Below, piece after piece: positions 11,017 through 22,059 of a stretch of DNA of 64,000 nucleotides. The stretch comes from Gautieria morchelliformis (Eukaryota; Basidiomycota; Agaricomycetes; Gomphales; Gomphaceae). The position numbers and the translations under genes were made by a program. The stretch covers positions 1-64,000 of the forward strand of contig WHVA01000267.1 in NCBI GenBank assembly GCA_015179125.1. Reading direction: 5' to 3'. The notes under the pieces are model-generated. The model had not been told where the DNA came from. It searched no databases and worked only from the letters and a program-made list of their open reading frames with translations. The first letter of the stretch is position 1. Every line of letters begins with the position of its first letter.

Positions 11017-11399
11017 AAATGGGGCGGGGGTGGAGGGGGGGGCTAGCGTCTCCAGTGAGCAGTTAGTGTCTCTGTCAGACACTGGCTAATTTTCAGTAGA
11101 GTCTGGAAGAATGGCACAGTTTGATGACAGCAACCAAGCTAATGCATCATAACTGCAATTCCAATACAAACCCCCCAGTGGTCAAGACACAGACTTACAT
11201 TAACCATCCCATTCTCACCTTTCCAATCTACCAATCTATTGCAGTGCCCCACAATTATTCACCATAGAATATTTGGCTATCTCCTTGCTCTGGCCACCCA
11301 TATTGTCAAAAAATCACAAATATATATATATATATACTTATATATGCCATGATGGGGACTTTTCTCACACTTACCACCACCACCAAAATACCCAAAATC
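11017..11399. other. Intergenic stretch with a TA microsatellite
   Basis: Contains eight TA units at 11321-11336 and a short AC run near 11408. Otherwise nothing is recognisable. It separates the DUF6533 gene from the start of LINE-B. Confidence 0.6.
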
Positions 11400-11460
11400 G
11401 CTTCTCCCACACACACACTAGCCAAACTGCACACTAGTGCATCGCTGACTACAGCCAGCG

Positions 11461-13170
11461 GTGAAACCGAGCTTCCCTGAAAAAGAAGCCATCAAAACGA
11501 TGCCACAAAGCATCGAACCCCAGGCGCCTGCCAGGTCAAGGGCTCGCATGAGGGCAGGCGCCACACAACAAGCCAGCAACAAAACCAGGACAGATTTGTT
11601 GCTGGAGCCGAACACGTCGGTGAGAACCAGAGAGCAAGCGGGGCAGTTCCTAGACAAACACAGGTATTACACGAAAGATGATCCGTTGTCGACAGAACAG
11701 TTAAGTTACGCACTATTATCACTCGCACACAATGTTAGTGGCAAAACCCTGCAGGAGGGAGTTTGGGCGGTGGCTATTCTAATGATGAAGGATGCCGTGA
11801 GAGCAGCAGGAGCAGCAGTATTGCGACACATTGAAAAGCACCTCGAAACGACCCTGACCAAGATCGAAGCAGCTGCTGACAGGGCCAAAGAGGCAACTGA
11901 GGTCGCAGAAGAGGCCACAGGAGCCAGAAACGTCATAGAACATTTGAACAGCATGGGAGGACAGAGGGAACGGCAAGGGGGAAGCAACACAAGAGGGATG
12001 ACATACGCAGCCACATTGAAAGGTAACGTCCCTTTGTCACACTTGAACAACCTAGCGAAAGCAAAAATGAAAGTGAGACAAATACGAATTGACGGAGACA
12101 TGCCATGAGAACAGGATGAGCTAAACAAACTCACGGAGCAGGAGCTGGTAGTGAAAGCTAACGAGGCAATAAGCAACCTCGAGCCAGACCCAGAACAAAT
12201 AGACATAAGCTTCATGGGAGCCAAGAAGCTAGCGAATGGGGGAGTAGTGCTAGACATGGAAACAGAGGAGGCAGCGAAGTGGGTGCAGATGAACAAAAGG
12301 ACGTTCTTGAGCAAATTCAGCGGGACGGCCACGATAAAAGAAAGAACGCTATCAGTAATAGTGGAGTACATGCCGCTGAATCACGCACCCAACGCCATGG
12401 CGGAGATGAGAAAGATTGAGAGGGACTCGAAACTCCCCGACGGATCCCTGCTCTCAACCCAGTGGATAAAACCTGTTCAGAGGAGGACAGCAGGACAGAG
12501 ATCGGCCCACATTATCGCCAAGTTCACATCCACAGAAGCAGCGAACCAGAGCATAAGAGACGGGATAATGATAGCAGGAAAGAGAACCTGGGCCAGAAGA
12601 ATGATAAAAGAACCATGAAGATGTCTAAAATGTCAGCAATACAACATGCGGCACATGGCAGCAGAGTGTAACAGTCGAGACACGTGCGGAACATGCGGAG
12701 AAGAACACAGGACGGCCGAATGCCAGGAAAATGACCCAAGCAAATTCAAATGCATGAACTGTGACGCAAAAGGTCATGCATCATGGGATAGGACATGCCT
12801 GGTATTCAAATCAGAATGTGCAACAGCGGAAAAGAGCGATCCATAACATACGTACAAATTCTTCCCCAAGGATGACCCATGGACGTGGGAGCAGCACCAG
12901 GAGGCGGAGGAAACAGACGATGTAGGGGACGTTATAAAGAAACTCAGGGAACAGGAGGACAGGAGATGGAAAACGGTGGAAATGGAAAGAAGGATGGCGA
13001 GACGAACGGACAGCAGAAGCAGGGAGAGGCCCCAAGCGGAGCCAGATAATTCACGATATAGTGGAAGAATCGAAAGCAGAGGAAACACGCACGGGAGAGG
13101 AAGAGGCGTGAACCCAAGAGTCGGGCACATGGACAAAGGGTGGCAGGACAGGGACCAGGGCGAGGGGTGA
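11461..13170 (+). pseudogene. LINE-B ORF1 (Gag-like RNA-binding protein)
   Basis: One reading frame of about 570 codons with three in-frame stops: TGA at 12106, TGA at 12616 and TAA at 12844. The N-terminal third is helical and Ala/Glu-rich (a coiled-coil candidate around residues 125-165). The middle region (NLEPDPEQIDISFMGAKKL, then KWVQMNKRTFLSKF) resembles the RRM-like part of LINE ORF1 proteins. Three zinc-knuckle-like motifs follow near 12623-12790: CLKCQQYNMRHMAAEC, CGTCGEEHRTAEC and CMNCDAKGHASWDRTC. The tail is Arg-rich. All three stops can be explained by C-to-T change (CGA to TGA twice, CAA to TAA once). Known role of the family: it coats the LINE RNA. Confidence 0.75.
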
Positions 13171-13262
13171 CAAAGCAGACTGGATGACTACGGCATCGGG
13201 GTCAGTCACGAGAGGACACAAACAGTACAGCAAGACAGCAATGACAACAACACGCGCCAATG

Positions 13263-14135
13263 ATGAATGACGAGAACCAACAAATGCGAAAATTGCGAAT
13301 CAGACAACAGAATGTCAACAAATTGCTGATGTCCTCGCGATCCAAGAACCATATATTGACTTCCTAGGCAATGCTAGAGCCACGCCTAACTGGTATTCAG
13401 TGTACCCCAGAACACACTTCCACGACAAAGAGACACGAACGAGATCGATGATGCTGATAAGCAAAAGGATGGCGACGAGTGCATGGGGAGCACTTGATAT
13501 GGGATCGCCAGATGCTACAGCAGTGAAGATTAAAACCAACATGGGTGACGTCCTGATAATCAATACATATGTGGACTGCGCGCATTCTAACAGTATAAGA
13601 GCCATACAGAGATATATGCAGCACAGAGCGGCAGAAGAATACACGCAAGAAAGGGAGATAGAGGGCATGGTATTTCAATAGGCATCACCCCATGTGGGAC
13701 GAGCTGCGCAGCACACATCTATTCACCAGGGCAAATATAGATGAAGCGCAAATACTCCTGGACGCAGTAGCAGATCACAGATTGCACATGGCGCTGCCCA
13801 AGGACATACCCACACTGAGATCGATGGCTACGGGGAACTACACGCGAACAGATAACGTCTTTGTCTCGTCTTCAGTCATTGAAAATATGATCAGCTGCAG
13901 CACAGTGCCAGAAGATCTACCACCAAAAAGCGATCACCTGCCCATAGAGACCATGATCGATGTATCCGTCAAGTCCAGCATGCAATCACCGAAGCCCAAT
14001 TACAGACAGGTGGACTGGCAGGAATACAAAAAGATACTTGAAGCTGAGTTAAAAGACAGGATCAGAGAGCCCTCGCCACTCACCGCTCAACAGTTCCATT
14101 ACTGCTTGCGGGAGTTGACAACGGGTACAAGGCTG
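13263..14135 (+). pseudogene. LINE-B ORF2, apurinic-type endonuclease domain
   Basis: Starts MNDENQQMRKLRIRQQNVNK, a typical LINE endonuclease opening. About twenty residues then seem to be missing, with a frame change, before the block DVLAIQEPYIDFLG, which carries the metal-binding Glu. Further motifs are VLIINTYVD, NRHHPMWDE (the expected GDFN... part is damaged, with a stop and frame change near 13679) and the catalytic KSDHLPIET near 13928. After about residue 290 it ends at the LTR insertion. The RT domain is absent. Confidence 0.75.
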
Positions 14136-14827
14136 TGTTGAAGTCACACTTCAGTTACTCAAGGTATGAGTGGTTTGGGTGAAAGATGATTGATTGCTTC
14201 ACTGCTAAAACTGCAGGCTATTTATACTGCATCTATCTAGCTTATGTAACTACTGCCAGGAACCTTGTAGAGGCTTCTACTACTGTGAAGAACCTTGTGG
14301 AAGCTTAGAGAAGCTTCAGGAAAGGTTTGGAAACTATTGGAAGGCTGTGGAAGGTTCTATTGCTATATTGGGTTAAAGTCACAGCTCTGTGACAGTAAAG
14401 CTAAGAGTATGTAAGAAACTCCCACGCTCATGTGATTATCATGTGACGAAGGAAAGTCATGTGACTTCATGCTGGATTGAGGTCATGTGACTGTGTCATG
14501 TGATAGTCAGGTGACCGTAGATAATCAAGTGACTTTGAGGTCAGGTGATAGTCAGGTGACTGCAGATAATCAGGTGACTTTGAGGTCAGGTGATTGTCAG
14601 GTGACTGTGGATGATCAGGTGACTTTGAGCTGTTTTGAGGTCATGTGATAGTCATGTGACCGTGGGGAATTCTTAGCTAAACTATCAAGAGATTGTTGTA
14701 CCTTGTGGACCCAATGTGAGTGTAGCATAGAAATATTAATACAACCTTCCTTGAGGACATTTGAAACTAATTAACTACCTAGTAAATGTTCATAAATAGG
14801 TAGCTACTTTGTGGACGATCCCTAACA
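14136..14827 (-). repeat. LTR (692 bp) with an internal E-box array
   Basis: Ends TGTTGAAGTC and CCCTAACA on the plus strand. On the minus strand it begins TGTTAGGGATCG right after a purine tract (AGAGGGGGGGTGATG), exactly where the 3' LTR of Gypsy-1 should be. It does not resemble the G LTR found at the other end of Gypsy-1 (25836-26325). The left flank GGCTG is not repeated at 14828. No second copy is present in the window. It cuts LINE-B. Confidence 0.65.
14428..14660 (+). repeat. Array of about 15 TCA(T/G)GTGA motifs
   Basis: The word TCATGTGA or TCAGGTGA (once TCAAGTGA) occurs about 15 times in 233 bp. Part of it is a 45-bp tandem repeat (about 14516-14625) built as GTGAC, GATAATCA, GGTGACTTTGAGGTCAGGTGAT and AGTCAG. 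Each motif contains an E-box-like core (CATGTG or CAGGTG), the kind bound by bHLH factors. It lies inside the LTR, where promoter and enhancer elements are expected. Confidence 0.8.
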
Positions 14828-16379
14828 CATCACCCCCCCTCTAGCGTGCTGCGTCCTCGAAGCACGGGACACAAGGGATTGAAATGCCAGCGAGCAGATT
14901 CGGCGAGGGGCACCGGGGTGTGTCCTATAGAACTCACGGAGTTTGTCTGGAGCGGAAACATCTTGCTCTGAGATCCATGAATTCTCCTCGTATCCATACC
15001 CTTCCCATTTCACGAGGAATTGGAGTCGTCCTTGCACAAACCGGCTGTCCAGGATCCGTTCCACCACATAGTGCTCTTCCCCATCTACAATTTCCGGCGG
15101 AGGTGGCGGACGAGCCTTCCGACCTGGAATTGGGTCCTCAAGCATAGGGAGTAACTTCACCACATTGAAGATGGGGTGGAGGCGGGACATGGACATCGGA
15201 AGTCGGAGGCGGTACGCATTCCGTCCAACCCTCCGCATCACTGTGAAGGGCCCAAGGTAGCGGTGGGCAAGCTTCTGCGAAGGGCGTGTGGTGCGGATGT
15301 CACTTGCATCTAGATACACCTTATCTCCAACTTGGTACTCCGGGGCAGGAACCCGGCGTTGGTTGTAGTACCTTGCCATGTCGTCCTTGGCCTTCGCAAG
15401 GGCCGAATTGGCTTCCGAAAGGCTGGAGTCCATGCGGTCTCGGAACTCATTGACCGTCTCGAGTCGGGAGTCAGCCTGGCATGGCTCGAAGCCCATCCGC
15501 GGGTGTCATCCGGAGTCAAGCATGAAGGGAGTCTGCTGTGTGGCGGAATGGACATGGTTGTTGTATTGGAATTTCGCCAGTGGAAGTAACTCATCCCAGT
15601 CATCCTGCCTCTCATTGACAAAGAGGCGGAGATATTGCTCCAACCCCTGATTGACCCGTTCCGTCTGTCCATCACCCTGCGGATGGTATGCTGTAGTAGT
15701 AGCCAGCTTGATGCCGAGCAGGCGGTAGAGCTCCCGAGTCAGTTCCGCGACAAACTGCGGACCTCGGTCGGAAACAACTTGCTTCGGGAGCCCATGCAAC
15801 TTCCAGACATGTGCAAGGAACAGGCGGGCCGCTCCGAGGGCGGTGATCGTCGTGTGCGTCGGAATGAAGTGGGACACCTTGCTTACTGAATCCACGATGT
15901 GCATGATTGCGTCGTAGCCATGAGACTCTGGGAGTTCAACGATGAAGTCGACACTGATGGTGTCCCAGCGGGATTCGGGAATCGGGAGCGGAGCAAGTTC
16001 CCCGACAGTGTTGTGCTTTGGTTTGGAGACAAAGGTCGCATGTCTTCATGTACTGTCCAATGTAGCAGGACATCTGAGGCCACCAGTAATTCCGAGCCAC
16101 TAACTCCAGCGTCTTCCACCTGCCAGCATGCCCAGCAACCCGTGTGTCATGGTGCTGGGACACGATGCGGCGGCGGAGGTCCACCCCATCTGGAACATAG
16201 ACCTTACCTCTGAAGTGGAGCAGTCCATCACGTTCCGACCATTCCGCCGCCCGTACAGACCGTGAGTGCCCTTTCCGAAGTTCCTCCACTGCCTTCACCA
16301 CCAACTCCTCTTTCTCTCCATTCCGGTACTGCCTCCGGATGTCCCGGAGCATTTCCACTTCCGCCCCAACTGCAGTCAC
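14822..16379 (-). pseudogene. Gypsy-1 integrase and chromodomain region
   Basis: Read on the minus strand: an HHCC-type zinc region (HHDTRVAGHAGRWKT ... CDLCLQTK), an integrase core (HIVDSVSKVSHFIP, VSDRGPQFVAELTREL, YHPQGDGQTERVNQ), then a C-terminal domain (YQVGDKVYLDASDI) and a chromodomain (EEHYVVERILDSR, LQFLVKWEGYGYEENSW). The integrase inserts the cDNA; the chromodomain is known to direct chromoviruses to chromatin. The region is broken a few times but every domain is recognisable. Fossil. Confidence 0.85.
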
Positions 16380-16382
16380 TCC

Positions 16383-17948
16383 CTAAAGGGCACGGATTGC
16401 AAAGAGACTAGGGCGGAGCAGTGTCATATCCGCGTTGTCTCCACTTCTGCTTCCATGATCCGCACGGCGGGATAGGGCATCGGGCTTGCCCATGGTGCGG
16501 CCGGGGCAGTGGCGGAGCAGGAAGTCGAACCGGGACAGGTGTAGGGACCACCGCGCTTGTCGTCGGTTCAACTTCTTAGATGTGCGGAAATACTCGAGGT
16601 TCTTGTGGTCTGTCCAAATCTCAAACGGGCATAGAGCACCCTCGAGGAAGTGTCGCCACTCCTCCAGCGCTCGGATGATTGCCAGCATCTCCTTGTCGTG
16701 GATCTCATAGTTCCGCTCGACCGGACTAAGGCTTTTAGAGAAGAAGGCAATCGGACGCCATCCCCCATCATCTTCCAATGACTGTTGTGACAAGACCGCT
16801 CCGGTAGCTGTGTCGGAAGAGTCCGCCTCGACTCGATAAGGGTGAGAGTCATCGGGAAAGATCAGGACCGGGGCAGAAGTGATCAGCTCTTTGAGTTTGT
16901 CAAAGGAGGCCTGTTCCGGCTCTCCCCACTGCCATCCAACCTCCTTCTTGGTGAGGTTGAAGAGGGCACGAGCATGGCAGGAGAAGTCCTTGATGAACCG
17001 CCAGTAGAAATTGACAAACCCAATGAAGGACTGGACCTCTTTCCTGTTCCGCAGCACAGGCCAATCCGACACACCGGAAACTTTGACTGGGTCCATTTCC
17101 ACCTTTCCTTCCAACACAATCACCCCAAGATACTCTATCTGCGTCCGCTCAAATTCGCACTTTTCCGGCTTGAGACACAGGTTGTATTCCCGGAGCCGTT
17201 CCAGCACCCTCCGCACGACTTCCTGATGTTCCGACATTGTTTTTGTGAAGATGAGGATGTCATCGAGGTAGACGCAGACAACCCCTTCTGCTATCATGTC
17301 ACGGAAAATGTCATTCATCATCATCTGGAATGTGGCGGGACTGTTGGTAAGGCCGAAGAACATGACCTGTGGCTCAAAGAGTCCTCGGTTGGTGCGGAAT
17401 GCGGCCTTCCACTCGTCTCCCTCCCGGATCCGAACATTATTGAAGCCCCAGCGGACATCCAGCTTAGTGAAGTACCTTGCCCCACGGAGTTGTGTGATCA
17501 GTTCGGAAATGAGTGGAATGGGGTACCGGTCCTTGATCGTGATCGCATTCAAGGCCCGGTAATCCTGCACGAGTCTGAGCGAGCCGTCCTTCTTCTTGAT
17601 GAAGAACACCGGAGATGCCATGGGTGACTTGGAGGGGCGGATCCTCCCTGTACGGAGGTTTTCCGCAAGGAATGCATTGAGCTCTACCTGCTCCTTGGGT
17701 GACAGCGGGTAGACTTTGCAGTTGGTGGGCTTTGACCCAGGCTCCAACTCGATGGCATGGTCCCACAGCTTCTGTGGAGGGAGGGCATCGAATGACTCCT
17801 TGGAAAAGACGTCCTCGAACTCCCGCAGGTACTCCGGAATTTCCGCCTCCACTCTATCATGCCTCTTGGAGGCCTCAGCAAGGCGTTGCGAAATATTTCC
17901 GGTGGCGCGGATGTGTTCCGCTTCCGGCGGAAGGTTTACATACAGCAA
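16383..17948 (-). pseudogene. Gypsy-1 reverse transcriptase and RNase H
   Basis: A long open block (521 codons). RT signatures on the minus strand: PSKSPMASPVFFIKKKDGS, LVQDYRALNAITIKDRYP, the YLDDIL active site, and FLGFVNFYWRFIKDFS. Tethered RNase H signatures: DDSHPYRVEADSS and WTDHKNLEYFRTSKKL. The order PR-RT-RH-IN-chromodomain across the neighbours identifies a Ty3/Gypsy chromovirus. Coding sequence is strikingly rich in CGGAA/TTCCG. Confidence 0.9.
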
Positions 17949-17984
17949 GTGCTCCCCTTCCGCCAGAATGTCTTCCAGGCCGAG

Positions 17985-18509
17985 TCAGATGACGTCGGAG
18001 TCGGAATCAGAAGTGGGATCCGGTTCAAATTCCGCTTCCGAGTCTTCTTCTGCAAGCAGTGGATGGGGGCCGGAACGACATGTCTGTATGAGCCGTTCAG
18101 TCTTCCGCTGCTCCTGGCGCTCCTTCCGCACTTCCGACCTGCACATGTGACACTTGGCTGGACATTGACTCATCAGTACCTTCTGAGTCTGCCAATTGAT
18201 CTCCGGGTTGTGCTCCTGAAGCCAGGTAAACCCAAGGATGATGTCTTGCTTCCCCAGGCTGGTGACTGCAAAGGAAGTGCGTTCTGAGTGTCCATCGTAG
18301 CAGAGAATTGTGTCTACTATTTCTGTGATGGACCCTGCCTCATTGGGGCTTCCATCCACATTGAACACCGGGATTGCACGTTGCAACTTCCACGTGGTCA
18401 GTCGGTTCCATTCCACATAGTCCCGGTCTATAAACTGACCAGTGGCCCTGCAATTGACAAGGGCGGGTCCGGATTTGACTTCCGCCGTATCTGTCGTCTG
18501 GATCTCCAC
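17985..18509 (-). pseudogene. Gypsy-1 aspartic protease region
   Basis: The minus-strand frame has a retropepsin-like opening (SGPALVNCRATGQFIDRDYV, with the usual catalytic Asp position read as N-C-R here) and the family's later IILGFTWLQEHNPEINWQ block. It lies directly upstream of the RT block. The Copia element begins 155 bp further right. Confidence 0.7.
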
Positions 18510-18663
18510 CTTAATGACTAGTGACTTGGGGCCAGGGGTGGCAGCAACAACATAGCGCTTCGGAAGGTGTTTCTCCCAAGGGGGGATGTGGGATGGATGG
18601 GGTGTCGGATTTGGTTTTTGTGTGACTTTATCTGGTGGGTCTGCACGAAGTGAGGGGAGTGGG
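18510..18663 (-). other. Gypsy-1 gag-pol spacer next to the Copia insertion
   Basis: Short Gypsy-1 stretch continuing toward gag; it ends with GTGGG at 18659-18663, one copy of the Copia TSD. The other copy is at 24405-24409. Confidence 0.7.
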
Positions 18664-19151
18664 TGTTAGCAACTAGGGGCTATGGCAGGGAAGGTTCGGT
18701 AGAGTTCTTAGAAAGCTAGAATCAAATATACTCTCTCAGTGAATTTATTGTCACTGATGTATTAATACAGTACCTAGAATCAAATATACTACATGATTTT
18801 CAGTCAACATGCTATGTAAATATGAAAGATACTACTCGCCTCTCTCAGTGAATTTATTGTCACTGAGAGAGGAGTGTAATCCTGTCTCAGAAGGCATATA
18901 CTTGCACCCGGCCCTTTAGCGCCCAAGGGCTCGAGCGTCGAAGTCGTTTCAAACTCCGCTGGGTGCAGCCGCCTGTGAAAGTAGAAATAACAGAATGAAA
19001 TGGAGAGATAGAGAGTGACTAGAAAATTTCGAAAATAAGCAGAGAAATGGATGCATGGTACAAGAACAGTATGAGAAAATATTGAAACACCACACAATAA
19101 ATTGAACATATTATGCTTGATTTTGGTGCAGGAGCATAAATGCACCCAACA
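18664..19151 (-). repeat. Copia LTR (488 bp), left
   Basis: TGTTAGCAACTAGG to GCACCCAACA on the plus strand, that is, an LTR read on the minus strand. It contains the CCTCTCTCAGTGA/TCACTGAGAGAGG hairpin at about 18838-18873 and a second CAGTGA half nearby. It differs from the LTR at 23916 at only a handful of positions. Confidence 0.9.
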
Positions 19152-22046
19152 GTATGCGCATCAGCCATGGAAATACATCAAAAAATGGGGCACATTTCAC
19201 AAAAGTCCCTACAGCACTTGCTCAACCGTGGCATGATATTAGGCATTGAATTGAGCTCAAAAGGTGACAAGGTTGTTTGCGATGCGTGCATTCAGGCGAA
19301 GATTGCACGTAAATCACTTCCTCAGGAACCCAGAAGCCGATCATCAAAATTCGGTGACAGAATTTATTCTGATGTCTGGGGACCAGCGAGACACTCCACA
19401 ATTGACAAGAAATCCTATTATGTGTCTTTCATTGACGACTACTCAAGAGAATCGGTTATCTATTTGATGGCAAACAAATCGGAAGCATTTTCAAAATACA
19501 AACTCTACGAGGCCTTGATGCTTCGACAGAGGAATATGCACATCAAAGCACTTGTTTCCGACAGAGGGGGCGAATACACAAGCTCAGAATTTGAACAACA
19601 TTTGGCCAAGCAAGGCACGAAGCATCGGTTAACTGTGCACGACACCCCAGAGTCAAATGGTGTTGCTGAACGTTTAAACCGAACTCTAGTTGAAAGAGCT
19701 CGTGCCATGCTATTGGAATCAAGTCTTCCTAAGACTCTATGGGGGCATGCAATTTTGCACGCCAACTATCTTAGGAATCGGACACATACAAGAGCTTTGC
19801 CAGACAAAACCCCTTTTGAAATGATCCATCACGAGAAACCGAACCTGAAAGACATACACGTGTGGGGAATTGAAGTCTACGTTAAAGTCAAAGAGGGAAA
19901 CAAACTAGCAGCCCGTGCCAAAAGAGCTCGGTGGATAGGAATCTCTGGACAGAGCCATGGTCACTGCATCTACTGGCCTGACTCTCAGAAGGTTTCTGTC
20001 GAGCGGAATGTTATATTTGACTCAGAGATGAAGGGGGGCAAAGCTCCAATCATTTCTATTGAAGAGTCACAGCTACCTACGTCCAGACAAATGGTACAGG
20101 CCATCTCGGCGCCAGCACCTATGCCTAGTCGCTTAGTCAGCGAGGAGGCAAAGATCGAGGAAATTGATGATGATGAACCAGAGGAACGTCTGAAAGAGCT
20201 GCAACCCAGTCAGACTGTTGATGTCAGACCTAAAGAAGCTGCTCCAACAAGGAGAAGTGAAAGGATCCGTCAGCAACAGGTGCAGCCGGCCCCAAGTGGT
20301 CCCATAACAAGATCTCAAACTAAGAGACATGCTGGTGCAGATATTACTACACTAGCTTACGAGGACATTGAGGACCATCAAGACAAATTATTCGAACAAG
20401 ATTTATCCTCTGAAACTGACGGCATCAGTGATTATAACCTTGCCATCAGTACACTTTCGACCTCCGATCAAAACAAAGATAAGGTGCTGCCGGATTTGAA
20501 TCAGACTGAGCCTAGCAATGCAGATGAAGCCTTAAATGATCCTATGTGGAAAGCATCGATGGATAAAGAGTACAAGGTGCTACTCAACAAAGGTGTATGG
20601 GAAGTGGTTAAACCACCTCCTGGGGCAAATATTGTCGGAAATAGATGGGTATTCCTCTGGAAACGCAATCCAGAAGGTGAACCCATCACACCTAGATCGA
20701 GGATGGTCGCCCAAGGCTTTACACAAAGCTTTGGAGTCGACTACAATGAAACCTATGCACCTGTTGCTCGGATGACTTCCTTACGCATTATATGTGCCAG
20801 TGCTGCCAGGAACAACTGGCCTATTCACCAAATGGATGTGGACAGTGCGTATTTGAATGCTACACTGCCAGAACCTATTTACATGAGACAGCCGTATGGA
20901 TATGAGACCGGAGACAAAGATGATGTCCTCCTGCTGAAGAAAGCACTTTACGGCCTCAAACAATCTGGAAGGGAATGGTATAAACGTCTGAGTGGTGAAT
21001 TTCTCAAGTTAGGATTCACTAAATCAGCTTCGGATGGAGCTGTATTTTGCAGACGTGGACCGAGAGGGCATGCGATTATTGCGACGGCAGTAGACGACCT
21101 CACTATCACAGCTGAGAGTCAACCAATCCTCGATGGGGTAAAGCATGATCTTGCCCAGATCTTCAGTATGAAAGATCTAGGTGAGATTCATTGGCTTTTG
21201 AACCTCAAAATCGAAAGAGATTGGAATAACAAATCGATTGCAATATCACAAGCTGCATACATCCAAAAAATCATCAAAAAATTCAATCTGGATGATGCCA
21301 AAACATTTTCCACGCCTCTCGACCCAGCCGTTAAATTATCCAGAGACCAATGCCCTTCCATAGACGAAGACAAGCAGAAGATGTCGAAAATTCCATACAG
21401 ACAAGCGATAGGATCATTGATGTGGGCAGCAGTAGCCACTCGACCAGACATTGCATTCGCAGTGTCATTACTTTCTCAATTCCTCGAAAACCCAGGTCCA
21501 ACACATTGGCATGCAGTCAAACGTGTCTTTAAATATCTAAAAGGCACGATGGACTACAAATTGACACTTGGGAAGAATCGAGACGGCCTCATTGGGTATT
21601 CAGATGCGGATTGGGCTTCTCAAGAGCACAGGCACTCATACTCGGCTTATATTTTTCAGATTGATGGAGGGACAGTATCATGGAGTTGTCAAAAACAATC
21701 CATAGTAGCCCTATCATCAACTGAAGCCGAATTCGTTGCTCTGACTCATGCGAGCAAAGAAGCCTTATGGATGCGCCACTTTATTTCTGAAGTATTCCAA
21801 CCGCTGAATTGTCCCATCAAACTTTATTCAGACAATCAATCAGCCATTGCCATCGTCTATGGCACTCAACAACACACGAGGACCAAGCATTTCGACATTA
21901 GATTATATTTCATCCGAGATATAGTCGAAGATGAAGAAATTAAGCTTGTGTACCTACCAACGGAACACATGCTAGCCGATCTTCTCACTAAAGGACTTCC
22001 TAGTCCTAGAGTGAGAATCCTCAACGAGAGAATCGGAATATATTAA
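19152..22046 (+). CDS. Copia pol block (integrase, reverse transcriptase, RNase H), open
   Basis: A single open frame of about 968 codons. It begins with the GAG-pre-integrase segment (QKMGHISQKSLQHLL, CDACIQAK). The integrase core follows (YSDVWGPAR, FIDDYSRESVIYLM, then HDTPESNGVAERLNRTL). The RT carries WVFLWKRNPEGEPI, ARMVAQGFTQ-type residues and the AVDDLTI active site, followed by YGLKQSGREWYKRL-type motifs. RNase H has YSDADWASQEHRHSYSAY, LSSTEAEFVALTHASKEALW and DNQSAIA. It ends LNERIGIY. The order IN-RT-RH marks the Ty1/Copia group. It is separated from its gag by opposed LTRs, so it is listed as a fossil part that looks whole in itself. Confidence 0.9.
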   Translation, partial: VCASAMEIHQKMGHISQKSLQHLLNRGMILGIELSSKGDKVVCDACIQAKIARKSLPQEPRSRSSKFGDRIYSDVWGPARHSTIDKKSYYVSFIDDYSRESVIYLMANKSEAFSKYKLYEALMLRQRNMHIKALVSDRGGEYTSSEFEQHLAKQGTKHRLTVHDTPESNGVAERLNRTLVERARAMLLESSLPKTLWGHAILHANYLRNRTHTRALPDKTPFEMIHHEKPNLKDIHVWGIEVYVKVKEGNKLAARAKRARWIGISGQSHGHCIYWPDSQKVSVERNVIFDSEMKGGKAPIISIEESQLPTSRQMVQAISAPAPMPSRLVSEEAKIEEIDDDEPEERLKELQPSQTVDVRPKEAAPTRRSERIRQQQVQPAPSGPITRSQTKRHAGADITTLAYEDIEDHQDKLFEQDLSSETDGISDYNLAISTLSTSDQNKDKVLPDLNQTEPSNADEALNDPMWKASMDKEYKVLLNKGVWEVVKPPPGANIVGNRWVFLWKRNPEGEPITPRSRMVAQGFTQSFGVDYNETYAPVARMTSLRIICASAARNNWPIHQMDVDSAYLNATLPEPIYMRQPYGYETGDKDDVLLLKKALYGLKQSGREWYKRLSGEFLKLGFTKSASDGAVFCRRGPRGHAIIATAVDDLTITAESQPILDGVKHDLAQIFSMKDLGEIHWLLNLKIERDWNNKSIAISQAAYIQKIIKKFNLDDAKTFSTPLDPAVKLSRDQCPSIDEDKQKMSKIPYRQAIGSLMWAAVATRPDIAFAVSLLSQFLENPGPTHWHAVKRVFKYLKGTMDYKLTLGKNRDGLIGYSDADWASQEHRHSYSAYIFQIDGGTVSWSCQKQSIVALSSTEAEFVALTHASKEALWMRHFISEVFQPLNCPIKLYSDNQSAIAIVYGTQQHTRTKHFDIRLYFIRDIVEDEEIKLVYLPTEHMLADLLTKGLPSPRVRILNERIGIY

Positions 22047-22059
22047 GCTTGAGGGGGCG
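22047..22059 (+). promoter_or_regulatory. Copia polypurine tract
   Basis: GCTTGAGGGGGCG between the pol stop and the LTR TG at 22060; the same tract precedes the LTR at 236. Confidence 0.75.

Larger units (their letters stand above)
11400..14135 (+). mobile_element. LINE-B: APE-type non-LTR retrotransposon, 3'-truncated
   Basis: Holds an ORF1 with CCHC knuckles followed by the endonuclease part of ORF2, the layout of fungal Tad1/I-like LINEs. It stops at 14135, where an LTR (TGTTGAAG...) begins, so reverse transcriptase and tail are not present. The 5' limit is approximate, because no flanking repeat marks it. Confidence 0.8.

Noticed and set aside
11706-12371. 221-codon minus-strand open frame
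   Set aside because: Antisense to LINE-B ORF1, which has the zinc knuckles.
14428-14660. Possible CRISPR array (regular short repeats)
   Set aside because: Repeats are 8-9 bp with drifting sequence and short, similar spacers inside an LTR of a eukaryotic genome; a promoter array fits better.
16842-17627. 261-codon plus-strand open frame
   Set aside because: It is the antisense shadow of the Gypsy-1 reverse transcriptase.
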